A stretch of 64,000 nucleotides of DNA, from positions 1 to 64,000 of the forward strand of contig CAYPFR010000009.1 of the NCBI GenBank assembly GCA_964410285.1. Direction: 5' to 3'. Both the position numbers and the translations under genes were made by a program. This DNA is from Fretibacter sp964410285. Lineage in GTDB: Bacteria; Pseudomonadota; Alphaproteobacteria; Caulobacterales; Maricaulaceae. How positions within the stretch are numbered: the stretch's first letter is position 1; the number at the start of each line of letters is the position of its first letter. Shown here piece after piece: positions 44,429 through 52,735 of the stretch. Below the pieces are notes generated by a model that was not told the DNA's origin, did not search any database, and saw only the letters and a list, made by a program, of their open reading frames with translations.

Positions 44429-45226
44429 CTAATCAATTAGCGCATCAAGAGCGGCAACCAGACGTTTGTTTTTAGCAACGTCCAAGGCATCAGAATGCGG
44501 CTGGGCGAATGAACCGCGATCATTATCAAAATAGCGGCCGCCTGCATCAGCAAACTCGTCGCTCAGGGCTGCGCGGGTTAAAATGTCCGCGCCAATGCTT
44601 AGGTCATTGCCTGCGCGGCCATAGGCTTCTTTGACCATTTTACTCCCCAGAAAGGATGCGGGGTTTACGGCAACAATCATCGGTCCATCTGCGCCAAATT
44701 CTCTGGCCATATCAAATGACCACATCGTCAAAGCGAGCTTGCTTTGAGCGTAGGCACTGCTGTCTGGAAATTTTTTCTTTTCTAGAAAACCTTCTAAATC
44801 AACAGGCGCTTGAGCTGCTGACGATAAATTCACGATACGTCCCTGAGGGCCTAGTGCGGGAAGCAAAGCCTTTGATAGTTGATAGGGCGCAACGACATTC
44901 ACAATAAACCGCGTATCATAGCCGTCATGAGTGTTTGGGTTTGTCAGTTTAAAGACGCCAGCGTTGTTGATCAGCACGTCAATGGATTTGAAATCTCGTC
45001 TGACATCATTTGCTAGAGCCTTGACCTCGGGCAAAACAGAAAAATCCGCGCAATAGGTTTTGGTGTCGCCCGCGCCTGATATGGCAGATACAAAGCTGGA
45101 CGCCTCGCTGAGTTTCTTGGGGCTGCGCCCATGAAGCAAGAGTGTATGGCCGAGTGGGGCCATCATCTTGGCGGTTTCAAGGCCAATGCCGTCTGTCGCG
45201 CCCGTGATTAAAATTGTCTTTTTCAT
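44429..45226 (-). CDS. SDR family oxidoreductase (retinol-dehydrogenase-like)
   Basis: About 265 residues: KTILITGATDGIG (Rossmann), VLINNAGV, NLSSAA, and the catalytic YAQSK. It has the longer, irregular C-terminus of the retinol/protochlorophyllide-reductase-like SDR group. I start at the ATG 45226; the frame extends to 45355 but the upstream part has no SDR sequence and includes an exact EcfG promoter (45245-45269). The predicted 5' leader is therefore only about ten bases. Substrate unknown; probable general-stress gene. Confidence 0.88.
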   Translation of the reverse strand: MKKTILITGATDGIGLETAKMMAPLGHTLLLHGRSPKKLSEASSFVSAISGAGDTKTYCADFSVLPEVKALANDVRRDFKSIDVLINNAGVFKLTNPNTHDGYDTRFIVNVVAPYQLSKALLPALGPQGRIVNLSSAAQAPVDLEGFLEKKKFPDSSAYAQSKLALTMWSFDMAREFGADGPMIVAVNPASFLGSKMVKEAYGRAGNDLSIGADILTRAALSDEFADAGGRYFDNDRGSFAQPHSDALDVAKNKRLVAALDALID

Positions 45227-45244
45227 AATATATCCCACGGATCC

Positions 45245-45269
45245 AACGCATACATTGTCTAATAGTTCC
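45245..45269 (-). promoter_or_regulatory. EcfG-type promoter upstream of the SDR gene
   Basis: Minus strand GGAAC (45265-45269), N16, CGTT (45245-45248), exact consensus. The -10 ends 18 bases before the ATG, leaving a very short leader. Confidence 0.8.
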
Positions 45270-45364
45270 GTATGCCTGTTTATATAACCAGCCTTGTCAA
45301 GCGCTAAACTAGGGAAACCGCGCCATATGACTTGAGTATATTTAAAGCACGGCAATTAAAGTCC

Positions 45365-48300
45365 TTAATGGAAATCCCGGCTCGGAAATAGCTTATTCGC
45401 TTGCTGCCGAGGATGTCTGGCCCCGCCGCTATTGTAATAGCTGCTAATATTGCGTTTGGCAGGCACTTGTGGACGGTTTTTAGGATTGGCGAGGCGATTG
45501 CCAAGGGCGCGCTTGCCTTGTTGTTTGGCCATGCGGCTGGCGTCTTTGACGGGGATTGGGCGGCGGGCCTCATCCGCATTATCGCGGGTTGGGTCGATCA
45601 TATCGCCCGCGCTTTGCGCGTCCCCTAAGGTATCAAGCAGATAGGACATGTCGGTGATGCGGTTAGCGATGACGTGGGTGACAATGCCTTCACGTTGTAG
45701 CTTGCCGCGTATTTTAAGCAATCTTCCTGTCATGACTGTGCCGCGCGCTTTCTCAAACATGCTCGGCCACACGACGATATTAGAAGCCCCAGTCTGGTCC
45801 TCAAGCGTCAAAAAAATAACGCCGCTGGCTGTACCCGGACGTTGGCGGGTGATGACAAGGCCGCAGACTTCGACCCATGATCCATCCGGCGTACCGCGCA
45901 GTTTTGCGGCGCGCACGGTTTTCCCTATCGCGTCTTGCAGCAGACTAACGGGATGCTCGCGCAGGGTCAGGCGCGTGCCGACATAGTCCTCAAAAACTTG
46001 CTCGGCCATTTGCATAGCAGGTAGATTAATCTGATAGTTTGGCAGGCCTTCGCCGTGCGTTTCAAAAAGCGGGAGGGGTTTCGGGCCGCCAAGCCCTTTA
46101 ACCTGCCAGAGCGCGTCTCGGCGGCCAAGGCCATGCGCGGCAAAAGCATCAGCTTGGGCGAGTTTTGAGAGCGCGCGTTTATTCAGTCCCGCACGCCGCC
46201 AGACGGCGTCAATTGACCTAAACCCATTCCCGCGCGCGGCAGAGAGCCAAAGCCCGTCCTCTTCTTTAAAACCCTTAATCTGCCGAAACCCCAAACGGAT
46301 AGCGAGGCGGCCATTGCCTGCGGGCTCAAGCACATTATCCCAATAGCTACGCTCCACACATATGGGGCGCACCTCGACATCATGGCGGCGGGCATCCCCA
46401 ACAATCTGCGCAGGGGCATAAAACCCCATGGGCTGTGAATTGAGCAGCGCCGCGGCGAAGATTTCAGGGTGGTGGCATTTGAGCCATGCCGAGGCATAAA
46501 CAAGCAGCGCAAAACTCGCGGCGTGACTTTCAGGAAAACCGTAACCTGAAAAGCCTTCAAGCTGCCTGAACACGGCTTCGGCAAAATTTAAATCATAACC
46601 CCCGTCCAGACAGCCTTGAATAAACTTGTCTTTGAACTTTTGGATTTGGCCGGGGCCGCGCGCTGTGCCGAGGGCGCGGCGGAGTTGGTCGGCCTCACTT
46701 GCGCTGAACCCTGCGGCAACAACGGCAATCTGCATGGCTTGTTCTTGAAAGAGCGGCACGCCGAGCGTCTTGCCGAGCACGGGGATGAGATCATCGGAGG
46801 GGTAGACTACGTCTTCCTCACCGCGCCGCCGCTTTAAATAAGGGTGCACCATATCCCCTTGAATGGGGCCGGGACGGATGATGGCGACCTCAATAACAAG
46901 GTCATAAAAGACGCGAGGCCGCATGCGAGGCAGAAAGTTCATCTGCGCACGGCTCTCGACTTGAAACAGGCCAAGCGTATCGGCCACGCAGAGCATATCG
47001 TAAACGGCGGGATCATCCTGCGGCAGCGTTGCAAGCGTATATCGCTCACCCTTCCAATCGGAGAGCAGGTCAAAGGCTTTGCGCAGGCAGGACAGCATGC
47101 CGAGCGCGAGCACATCAATTTTGAGCATCCCAATCGCGTCAATATCGTCCTTATCCCATTCGATAATGGTGCGGTCCGCCATGGCGGCATTTTCAACGGG
47201 ACACATTTCATCAAGCCGCCCCGCCGTGATGACAAAACCGCCGACATGCTGTGAGAGGTGACGCGGGAAACCCCTGATTTGCTCTGTCAGCTCTATCGTT
47301 TGCATCATGCGGCGGTCATGGGGATTAAGCCCTGCGCTTTTGATATGGCTCTCGGAAATGCCTTCGCGCGAGTAATGCCCCCAAACTTTGGACGACAACG
47401 CCGCAACGGCATCTTCGGACAGGCCCATGGCTTTGCCAACTTCGCGTATGGCGGCGCGGCTGCGAAAGTGAATGACGGTTGAGCATATGCCCGCGCGGTG
47501 ACGACCAAATTTTTCATAAATATGCTGTATGACTTCCTCGCGCCGCTCATGCTCAAAATCAACGTCAATATCAGGCGGCTCGTTTCGGACTTCAGAGATA
47601 AAGCGCTCAAACACCATGGTGATGGTTTCGGGCGAGGCCTCGGTAATGCCGAGTGCAAAACAGACCACGGAATTCGCCGCAGAGCCGCGCCCTTGGCAGA
47701 GGATATTTTTGCTGCGGGCGAATTGCACAATGTCATGCACAGTGAGGAAATAGCGCGCATAATCGAGCTGCGTGATGAGGTTCAGTTCCTTCTCCACCAT
47801 GGCCCGCACGCGCAGGCTCTCGCCATCAGGATAACGCCATTTCAGTCCGTCCTCGGTCAGGCGGCGCAGCCGTGCATCGGGCGCTTCCCCGTTGAGCACT
47901 TCGTCGGGATATTCGTATTTTAGCTCATCGAGACTAAAGGTGCAGGCCTGCGCGATACGCGTAGTATTCGCCAGAGCCTCAGGGTGTTTCTGAAACATGC
48001 GCCGCATTTCAAATTCGGATTTAAGGCGGCGTTCGCTATTAGGCTGCGCGTGACGCCCCAGCTTATCAATCGTAGTTTTTTCACGAATACAGGACAGAAT
48101 ATCAGCGAGCTTTCTCCGCGACCCGTGATGCATGAGAACATCGCCTGTTGCGACCAATGGGATACCAAGTTTTGCGGCCTCATCCGCGCGGGCTTTGAAA
48201 TAGCGCACGTCCTGCCCGTCATATTTAGGCACTATGCTAAGATAAATTTCTGCGCCAAATTTTGCCTTTAATACATTGGCGACACGCGCGCCATTGCCTG

Positions 48301-48667
48301 CGATAATCAAAACACACCCTTCGCCCCAATCCAAAAGGTCTTTTATATAAAGTTCGCAATGACCTTTTATCGTGCGTCTTTTGCCAAGGGTCAGCAGACG
48401 GCACAGCCGCCCGTAAGCTTCGCGGGTTTTTGGATAAGCCAGCACATCGGGGCCATCTTGGAATTGCAAGCGCACGCCGACCACATATTGCAGGCCAAAT
48501 TCTTTTGCCGCTGCATGGCCGCGCACAATGCCTGCAAATGTGTTGATGTCCGTGATGGATATGGCGACAAGGCCAAGCTCGTTCGCGCGCCCGACTAATT
48601 CATGTGCGTGTGACGCCCCGCGCAGGAAAGTGAAATTAGAATAGCAGGTAAGCTCGGCGTAACTCAT
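45365..48667 (-). CDS. dnaE2: Error-prone DNA polymerase DnaE2 (ImuC)
   Basis: About 1100 residues, C-family polymerase of the DnaE2 type. The N-terminal PHP domain begins YAELTCYSNFTFLRGASH. The catalytic palm has PDIDVDFEHERREEVIQHIYEKFG and the GRGSAANSVVCFALGIT block. The C-terminal OB fold (VEVCGLVITRQRPGTASGVIFLTLEDQTG) is followed by a basic tail. DnaE2 performs lesion-bypass synthesis together with ImuA and ImuB after DNA damage. I start at the ATG 48667; a TTG at 48700 would overlap imuB. Last gene of the SOS operon. Confidence 0.94.
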   Translation of the reverse strand: MSYAELTCYSNFTFLRGASHAHELVGRANELGLVAISITDINTFAGIVRGHAAAKEFGLQYVVGVRLQFQDGPDVLAYPKTREAYGRLCRLLTLGKRRTIKGHCELYIKDLLDWGEGCVLIIAGNGARVANVLKAKFGAEIYLSIVPKYDGQDVRYFKARADEAAKLGIPLVATGDVLMHHGSRRKLADILSCIREKTTIDKLGRHAQPNSERRLKSEFEMRRMFQKHPEALANTTRIAQACTFSLDELKYEYPDEVLNGEAPDARLRRLTEDGLKWRYPDGESLRVRAMVEKELNLITQLDYARYFLTVHDIVQFARSKNILCQGRGSAANSVVCFALGITEASPETITMVFERFISEVRNEPPDIDVDFEHERREEVIQHIYEKFGRHRAGICSTVIHFRSRAAIREVGKAMGLSEDAVAALSSKVWGHYSREGISESHIKSAGLNPHDRRMMQTIELTEQIRGFPRHLSQHVGGFVITAGRLDEMCPVENAAMADRTIIEWDKDDIDAIGMLKIDVLALGMLSCLRKAFDLLSDWKGERYTLATLPQDDPAVYDMLCVADTLGLFQVESRAQMNFLPRMRPRVFYDLVIEVAIIRPGPIQGDMVHPYLKRRRGEEDVVYPSDDLIPVLGKTLGVPLFQEQAMQIAVVAAGFSASEADQLRRALGTARGPGQIQKFKDKFIQGCLDGGYDLNFAEAVFRQLEGFSGYGFPESHAASFALLVYASAWLKCHHPEIFAAALLNSQPMGFYAPAQIVGDARRHDVEVRPICVERSYWDNVLEPAGNGRLAIRLGFRQIKGFKEEDGLWLSAARGNGFRSIDAVWRRAGLNKRALSKLAQADAFAAHGLGRRDALWQVKGLGGPKPLPLFETHGEGLPNYQINLPAMQMAEQVFEDYVGTRLTLREHPVSLLQDAIGKTVRAAKLRGTPDGSWVEVCGLVITRQRPGTASGVIFLTLEDQTGASNIVVWPSMFEKARGTVMTGRLLKIRGKLQREGIVTHVIANRITDMSYLLDTLGDAQSAGDMIDPTRDNADEARRPIPVKDASRMAKQQGKRALGNRLANPKNRPQVPAKRNISSYYNSGGARHPRQQANKLFPSRDFH

Positions 48668-48677
48668 AGCGGGGGGC

Positions 48678-50168
48678 TCATAAAAACCGGCCCGCCACAA
48701 ACCAATTGGGCTCTTTATGGGCGGGGTTTGTCATCAGCCAGAGGCGCGAGCCTTGCGCAGTCAAGACAACCCAATAATCGCGAATATAGTCCTGCTCGTC
48801 CACCCACCATTCAGCGGTTAAGCGTTCGGGGCCGAGCGCGGAACGTGTGTCAAACACCTCACGCCGCCATTGAAATTTCTTCGGCGGGCGGCCCAGCTCC
48901 AGCGTGCTGAGCCGTTCAGGGCGAAAAACGCGAATGGGGCGTTCACGGACCAGGTTGGGCCAAACTTCTAACTCCGGCTGATCTGCGACCTCATAGGTCG
49001 TAAATTCTCTCTCGGGCAGATGGCTGTCTCCGGGCGCAAAGCGCCGCACGCGGTCAAAACCGATGCGATTGCCGAGCGTTGTAATAACCTGCGCCAAATC
49101 ATCGGCGCGCTCTTGCGCTTCGCCGCCAATGATGCGCTGCCGCTCGCGGATAGGCTCAATGACTTCCGCGACCAGGCGAAACCAGTCCGCGCCAAATTCA
49201 ATCTTCAAATCATCCAGCGGGCGTTCAAATTGCTGCCGCACGAGACCTGCTTCAAAACACGGCCGCGCAAAGCCGATAGTCAAATGTTTATCCCCCGTAT
49301 CAACGCAGCGCACGGTTAAGGTAAAGCGCCGCGCGCCTTTCATATCAGCACTCAGGCGCTTGCAAACGGACTCTGTGAGACGGCTTAAGACAGTTTCTAG
49401 GTCACCTTTCAGGCCAATCGGTTCCGGCAAGTTCATCCGCGCCGCATAAACAGGGTCAATCGCGTGCGGGGTGAGCGGGTCTGTGGTTTGACCAAGTGTT
49501 TTTGACAAAGCTTGCGGGAGTTCTAATCCATATCGCCGCGCCAGCTCGCCGGATTTGATGGGGTAAAGTTGCCCAATAGTTTTGAGCCCAACGCGGCGTA
49601 AATCAGCCGAAACTTTCGGCGAGAGCCGCAGCGCCTCAACCGGCATAACTTTGAGGGCCGCAGGAATGCTCGCAGGTTCTGCAAGTTCTATAGCCCTCCG
49701 CCCGTAATGTGCCAACGCCCACGCCGCGCCTTTAGTATCGGCGATGCCAATTCGTGTGGAAAGCTGCATATCAGAGAGGTTCTCAGCCGCATAATCCGCC
49801 AGGCCGCGCTCCCCGCCCATCAAATGCGCGCAGCCCGTGATATCAAGGAATAATCCGTCAGGCGCATCCAGCGCGGCAACGGGCGAGAGCTTATCCGCCC
49901 ATCGCCGCAGTGCTCGCAGCAGCATATTTTCACGCGCAGGATCTGACAGCTCGGTTAGAAGCTCTGGGCATATGGCCCGCGCATCGGGAATAGACTGACC
50001 CGCGCGCAAGCCAGCCTCTCTGGCGGGCGCGTTGATATGAGTAAGCCTTAGCGCGTTCTTTATCTCGCGCGTCATCGCAAATGGCCCTGTTAGGCGCGGA
50101 TCTCCCATACGGGCGCGGCGCTCAAGCGGCAGTTGCGGCAGCCAGATGGACATAACCCTTTTGCCCAT
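48678..50168 (-). CDS. imuB: ImuB, Y-family polymerase-like mutasome protein
   Basis: About 496 residues starting MGKRVMSIWLPQLPLERR. It has the Y-family polymerase fold (GLFLDITGCAHLMGGERGLADYAAENL, IGIADTKGAAWALAHYG, helix-hairpin-helix VGLKTIGQLYPI) and the ImuB C-terminus. Such proteins lack the catalytic carboxylates and act as the hub that brings DnaE2 to the beta clamp. The ATG at 50168 gives a 47-base overlap with imuA. Two alternative starts exist (50204 and 50153); 50168 best matches the family N-terminus. Confidence 0.92.
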   Translation of the reverse strand: MGKRVMSIWLPQLPLERRARMGDPRLTGPFAMTREIKNALRLTHINAPAREAGLRAGQSIPDARAICPELLTELSDPARENMLLRALRRWADKLSPVAALDAPDGLFLDITGCAHLMGGERGLADYAAENLSDMQLSTRIGIADTKGAAWALAHYGRRAIELAEPASIPAALKVMPVEALRLSPKVSADLRRVGLKTIGQLYPIKSGELARRYGLELPQALSKTLGQTTDPLTPHAIDPVYAARMNLPEPIGLKGDLETVLSRLTESVCKRLSADMKGARRFTLTVRCVDTGDKHLTIGFARPCFEAGLVRQQFERPLDDLKIEFGADWFRLVAEVIEPIRERQRIIGGEAQERADDLAQVITTLGNRIGFDRVRRFAPGDSHLPEREFTTYEVADQPELEVWPNLVRERPIRVFRPERLSTLELGRPPKKFQWRREVFDTRSALGPERLTAEWWVDEQDYIRDYWVVLTAQGSRLWLMTNPAHKEPNWFVAGRFL

Positions 50169-50745
50169 TTTTATCTCCGTTCTGCGCCCGGCTCCAATCC
50201 ACACGCCAGCGCCCCACAGGCCCGGCCTTGTTCTTAGTCAGCGCCCATGACCAACCCGCTGCATTCAGCCGCGGCGCCCCTAGCATATCCGCGCGGCTAT
50301 CCGGCTCACATTCCCAGCGGGTTTGCGCAGCGGAAGCTTGCGCGCGCCGTTCAATCAAAACGAGGCCCAGCCCGCCGCCTGTTTCTGCCGCAAGCTGAAG
50401 CCGCCGGCTCTCGCGTAGGTCGGGCCCAAGATGGAGCTGCGTGATAACGACAGCCGCGCCGGGACATCGCAAGGATTGCTCTGTCGCCCAGAGCGTCTCC
50501 TTGCGGTCGCTCGTCTCAATCAAAACAATACGTGTCGGGTCGATGAAGTCGGAGAGTGCAAAGGGCGTCAGCGTTCCGACAGCCGCGCGCTCGCCAATCC
50601 AAAAAATAGCTCCCCTCGTCTGCGCCGCCGTCAGCACAGCAAAGCTATCGCTCGCCCGCCCCAGTACTTCATGTACGCGGGCACGCGGCAAAACGACATT
50701 ATCCGCAAGCCGCACGGGCTCACGCTGTAAGATTGACTGCTCCAT
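50122..50745 (-). CDS. imuA: ImuA, damage-inducible mutagenesis protein
   Basis: About 207 residues with a RecA-like core: VHEVLGRASDSFAVLTAAQTRGAIFWIG, IVLIETSDRKETLWATEQSL and GLVLIERRAQASAAQTRWEC. It is the first gene of imuA-imuB-dnaE2 and is needed for the mutasome, probably by modulating RecA. The ATG at 50745 lies three bases behind the SOS box; the longer frame to 50784 would place the box inside the coding sequence. It overlaps imuB by 47 bases. Confidence 0.9.
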   Translation of the reverse strand: MEQSILQREPVRLADNVVLPRARVHEVLGRASDSFAVLTAAQTRGAIFWIGERAAVGTLTPFALSDFIDPTRIVLIETSDRKETLWATEQSLRCPGAAVVITQLHLGPDLRESRRLQLAAETGGGLGLVLIERRAQASAAQTRWECEPDSRADMLGAPRLNAAGWSWALTKNKAGPVGRWRVDWSRAQNGDKNGQKGYVHLAAATAA

Positions 50746-50748
50746 AAT

Positions 50749-50763
50749 GTTCTTATTTTGTTC
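50749..50763 (-). promoter_or_regulatory. LexA-binding SOS box upstream of imuA
   Basis: GTTC-TTATTTT-GTTC on the plus strand (GAAC-N7-GAAC on the coding strand). This is the exact alphaproteobacterial direct-repeat LexA operator, and it ends three bases before the imuA start codon. It predicts SOS control of the whole imuA-imuB-dnaE2 operon. Confidence 0.93.
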
Positions 50764-51032
50764 TAATTCATGACGAGGAGTCAAGCAAAAAGGAATAAAG
50801 TCCTATATTTAGGTGTGGATAGTTTGACGCGATAATCGCCTTGCCCGCGAGGAAGACGCCGCTGCATCTCAGAAGAATAGCGAGCGCGGGGTTTGGCCTA
50901 TTGCATTCGTTTGGGGGGATTTACGGAACCCAGGCTCATTCCGCGCGCTTTCACAAAGCGCGGGATTGCGAAATTCAAGTTTTCTCAATTTAGCGCTTGA
51001 AAACCCCCATATTATGAGGCATTTCCCCGCTC

Positions 51033-51123
51033 GGAGACGTGGCCGAGTGGTCGAAGGCGCTCCCCTGCTAAGGGAGTATGGGCCAAAAGCTCATCGAGGG
51101 TTCGAATCCCTTCGTCTCCGCCA
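51033..51123 (+). tRNA. tRNA-Ser (anticodon GCU)
   Basis: Acceptor stem GGAGACG / CGTCTCC, D arm GCCGAGTGGTCGAAGGC, anticodon stem CTCCC / GGGAG with loop CTGCTAA (anticodon GCT), a long class II variable arm, T arm GAGGG-TTCGAAT-CCCTT, discriminator G and encoded CCA (51121-51123). All arms pair. It is the integration anchor of the island to its right: the integrase gene begins 46 bases downstream, and its 3' part is repeated at 62008-62065. Confidence 0.97.
51095..51123 (+). repeat. Candidate attL: tRNA-Ser 3' end
   Basis: The 29 bases from the T arm to CCA match 62037-62065 with two differences; the first 17 bases are identical. This is the usual geometry of a tyrosine-integrase attachment site in a tRNA 3' end. 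Confidence 0.8.
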
Positions 51124-51168
51124 GAACCTTTTGAAATCACTAAGAATTATCCCCATTGTGGGACTTAG

Positions 51169-52305
51169 CTAGATTTCAAAGGCATTCAAGAAATTATCTA
51201 TCGGCACGGAAACGGCACGTAACTCGTCAAAAAAAGAGTCGATACCCTCTGCTGCGGCCTTCAAAAAACTGGGATTATATGGTGCGTAGACCGATGTTAT
51301 GTCGAGTTCTTGCGGTTTATGACCTAGATGAGACTTGATTTCATAAATTGATACCTGCCGCTTTGATAACTCGCGGCTGATGGTATGTCTTAAGCTATAA
51401 GAATTTACCTGATTATCTAGGCCTGCCTTATTCCGTGCATAGTTCCAAGACTCATGAGGACTGCCAAGTCGAGTCTGTTTTAAGCCAATAACGTGTGTAC
51501 TGACTGGGTAATCTGTCTTTAATTTGGTCACTATCGGCACAAGGACTTCAGGCATGCGGATAGTTGGACGATATTTAGTCGTTTGACGACGCCCATTTGG
51601 GTTTAGTTCGATCAATCTGTTTTCTGTATCGCAGCGATCCAGCGTTAGATCGAGTAGAGCTTCTTTGCGTGCACCTGTAGCCAATAACCAAACGATATAA
51701 TGGCGCATAGTTTCCGATGGCGTTGCATTGAATAGCTGGCTAATTTCTATGAGGCTCATTGGACGACCTCGCGGTGCTGTTGCTTGTCTTTTTATTTTCG
51801 GGAGATCGTGAATGAAGGGTACGGATTCTAATGTGCCTCTTTTATAGGCACGGTTTAAAGCAGCTCTACCAACTGTAATAACGCGACTGACCGTTCCGCC
51901 TTTCATACCTTTTGCAAATAAAGATGCGTGAAAGCGCTCTTGTAAGTTTACGTCTCGTAGATCGTTGACTGTTCTATTGCCGTAGAAATCAAGCCAATGG
52001 TTTATGCCTGCTTTTGCCTGATCTTTAGAACGCAGTGTTGATCCGTGTTCATTCCAATAGATACTTAGCAACTCTGCTATTGTAATCTCTTTTGGTGACT
52101 GATCGATCTTCTGACGTTCGAGAAAATACCAGTCCTCTAAGCGTTTCTTACATTCCTCAAAGTCCGTCGAGCCGAGGCTGCTGCGTTTAGTTTGGGAAGA
52201 TTGTGGGTCATACCAAGTTCTGAACCAAGCACCTGAGCCATGTTTACGTTGGCTGAGCCAGTAATCGCCAATTTGGAATCTTTTATCGGTTGCGTATTTG
52301 GGCAT
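51169..52305 (-). CDS. Site-specific tyrosine integrase of the island
   Basis: 378 residues. An N-terminal arm-type-like region (IGDYWLSQRKHGSGAWFRTWY) leads into a core-binding domain (WNEHGSTLRSKDQAKAGINHWLDFYG) and a catalytic domain with Arg in ATGARKEALLDL, LRHTISREL, LGHKPQELDITSVYAPY (His and nucleophile Tyr). The position usually held by His before LRHT is Tyr (SYSLRHT). It points toward the adjacent tRNA-Ser, the standard arrangement of an island integrase. Its N-terminus overlaps the upstream HTH gene by 169 bases in another frame. Confidence 0.9.
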   Translation of the reverse strand: MPKYATDKRFQIGDYWLSQRKHGSGAWFRTWYDPQSSQTKRSSLGSTDFEECKKRLEDWYFLERQKIDQSPKEITIAELLSIYWNEHGSTLRSKDQAKAGINHWLDFYGNRTVNDLRDVNLQERFHASLFAKGMKGGTVSRVITVGRAALNRAYKRGTLESVPFIHDLPKIKRQATAPRGRPMSLIEISQLFNATPSETMRHYIVWLLATGARKEALLDLTLDRCDTENRLIELNPNGRRQTTKYRPTIRMPEVLVPIVTKLKTDYPVSTHVIGLKQTRLGSPHESWNYARNKAGLDNQVNSYSLRHTISRELSKRQVSIYEIKSHLGHKPQELDITSVYAPYNPSFLKAAAEGIDSFFDELRAVSVPIDNFLNAFEI

Positions 52306-52529
52306 GATTGTTGCGCTAATAAATAGTCGATGAGGTGAAACCCGAAGTAACCCACACGGCGAGTGCTCTTTTGAATGAAACCGATAACTCCCTTATGTCG
52401 GAGGCGGCTTAAGGTAGAGAGGCTTACGCCTAGAATTTTAGCGGCTTCCGCCTCTTCGTAAGTTTCGTAGACTTGGAAGCCTTGCGCAGCGGCTATCGCG
52501 ATATGTAGATCAGAAATTTCAACTGACAT
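52137..52529 (-). CDS. HTH (excisionase/MerR-like) DNA-binding protein
   Basis: 130 residues. The middle holds a MerR/Xis-type winged helix: EEAEAAKILGVSLSTLSRLRHKGVIGF, followed by RRVGYFGFHLIDYLLAQQ. Such proteins act as excisionases or regulators for neighbouring integrases. The last about 55 residues overlap the integrase N-terminus in a different frame and look low in structure, so the functional domain may end near residue 75. It is divergent from the recombinase at 52736 across a 206-base region with direct repeats. Confidence 0.72.
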   Translation of the reverse strand: MSVEISDLHIAIAAAQGFQVYETYEEAEAAKILGVSLSTLSRLRHKGVIGFIQKSTRRVGYFGFHLIDYLLAQQSCPNTQPIKDSKLAITGSANVNMAQVLGSELGMTHNLPKLNAAASARRTLRNVRNA

Positions 52530-52558
52530 CGTTGTTGATTAAGACACCAACATAATAG

Positions 52559-52580
52559 TTGCTTTTTATAAAAGCGTCAC
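52559..52580 (+). repeat. Direct repeat copy 1, divergent regulatory region
   Basis: 22-base element beginning TTGCTTTTTATAAA and ending AGCGTCA, almost repeated at 52689-52710 with small indels. Candidate operator or arm-type recombinase site. Confidence 0.65.
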
Positions 52581-52688
52581 CCAACTCGCCTTGACTCATA
52601 AAGGTTTTATGGTCGTTGGTTTCTGAAACCGCTAAATCCAATTTCTTCTAAATCCGTTTGTTATCCATCTTATTTATGTAAAATAGCA

Positions 52689-52710
52689 TTGCTTTTATAA
52701 ATAGCGTCAG
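52689..52710 (+). repeat. Direct repeat copy 2, divergent regulatory region
   Basis: Second copy, TTGCTTTTATAAAT followed by AGCGTCA, 130 bases from copy 1 and 26 bases before the start of the plus-strand recombinase gene. Confidence 0.65.
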
Positions 52711-52735
52711 TCGCGATGATGCGCCCCTATCAGAC

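Noticed and set aside
45401..47923. Several plus-strand open frames of 70-140 codons across dnaE2
   Set aside because: They are antisense shadows of a fully conserved DnaE2 protein; they carry no motif or ribosome binding site.
50920..50966. GGAAC-N16-CGCT and a GC-rich hairpin upstream of tRNA-Ser
   Set aside because: The -10 has a mismatch at a key T, the hairpin has no T run, and no gene directly follows except the tRNA, which would not be expected to use EcfG.
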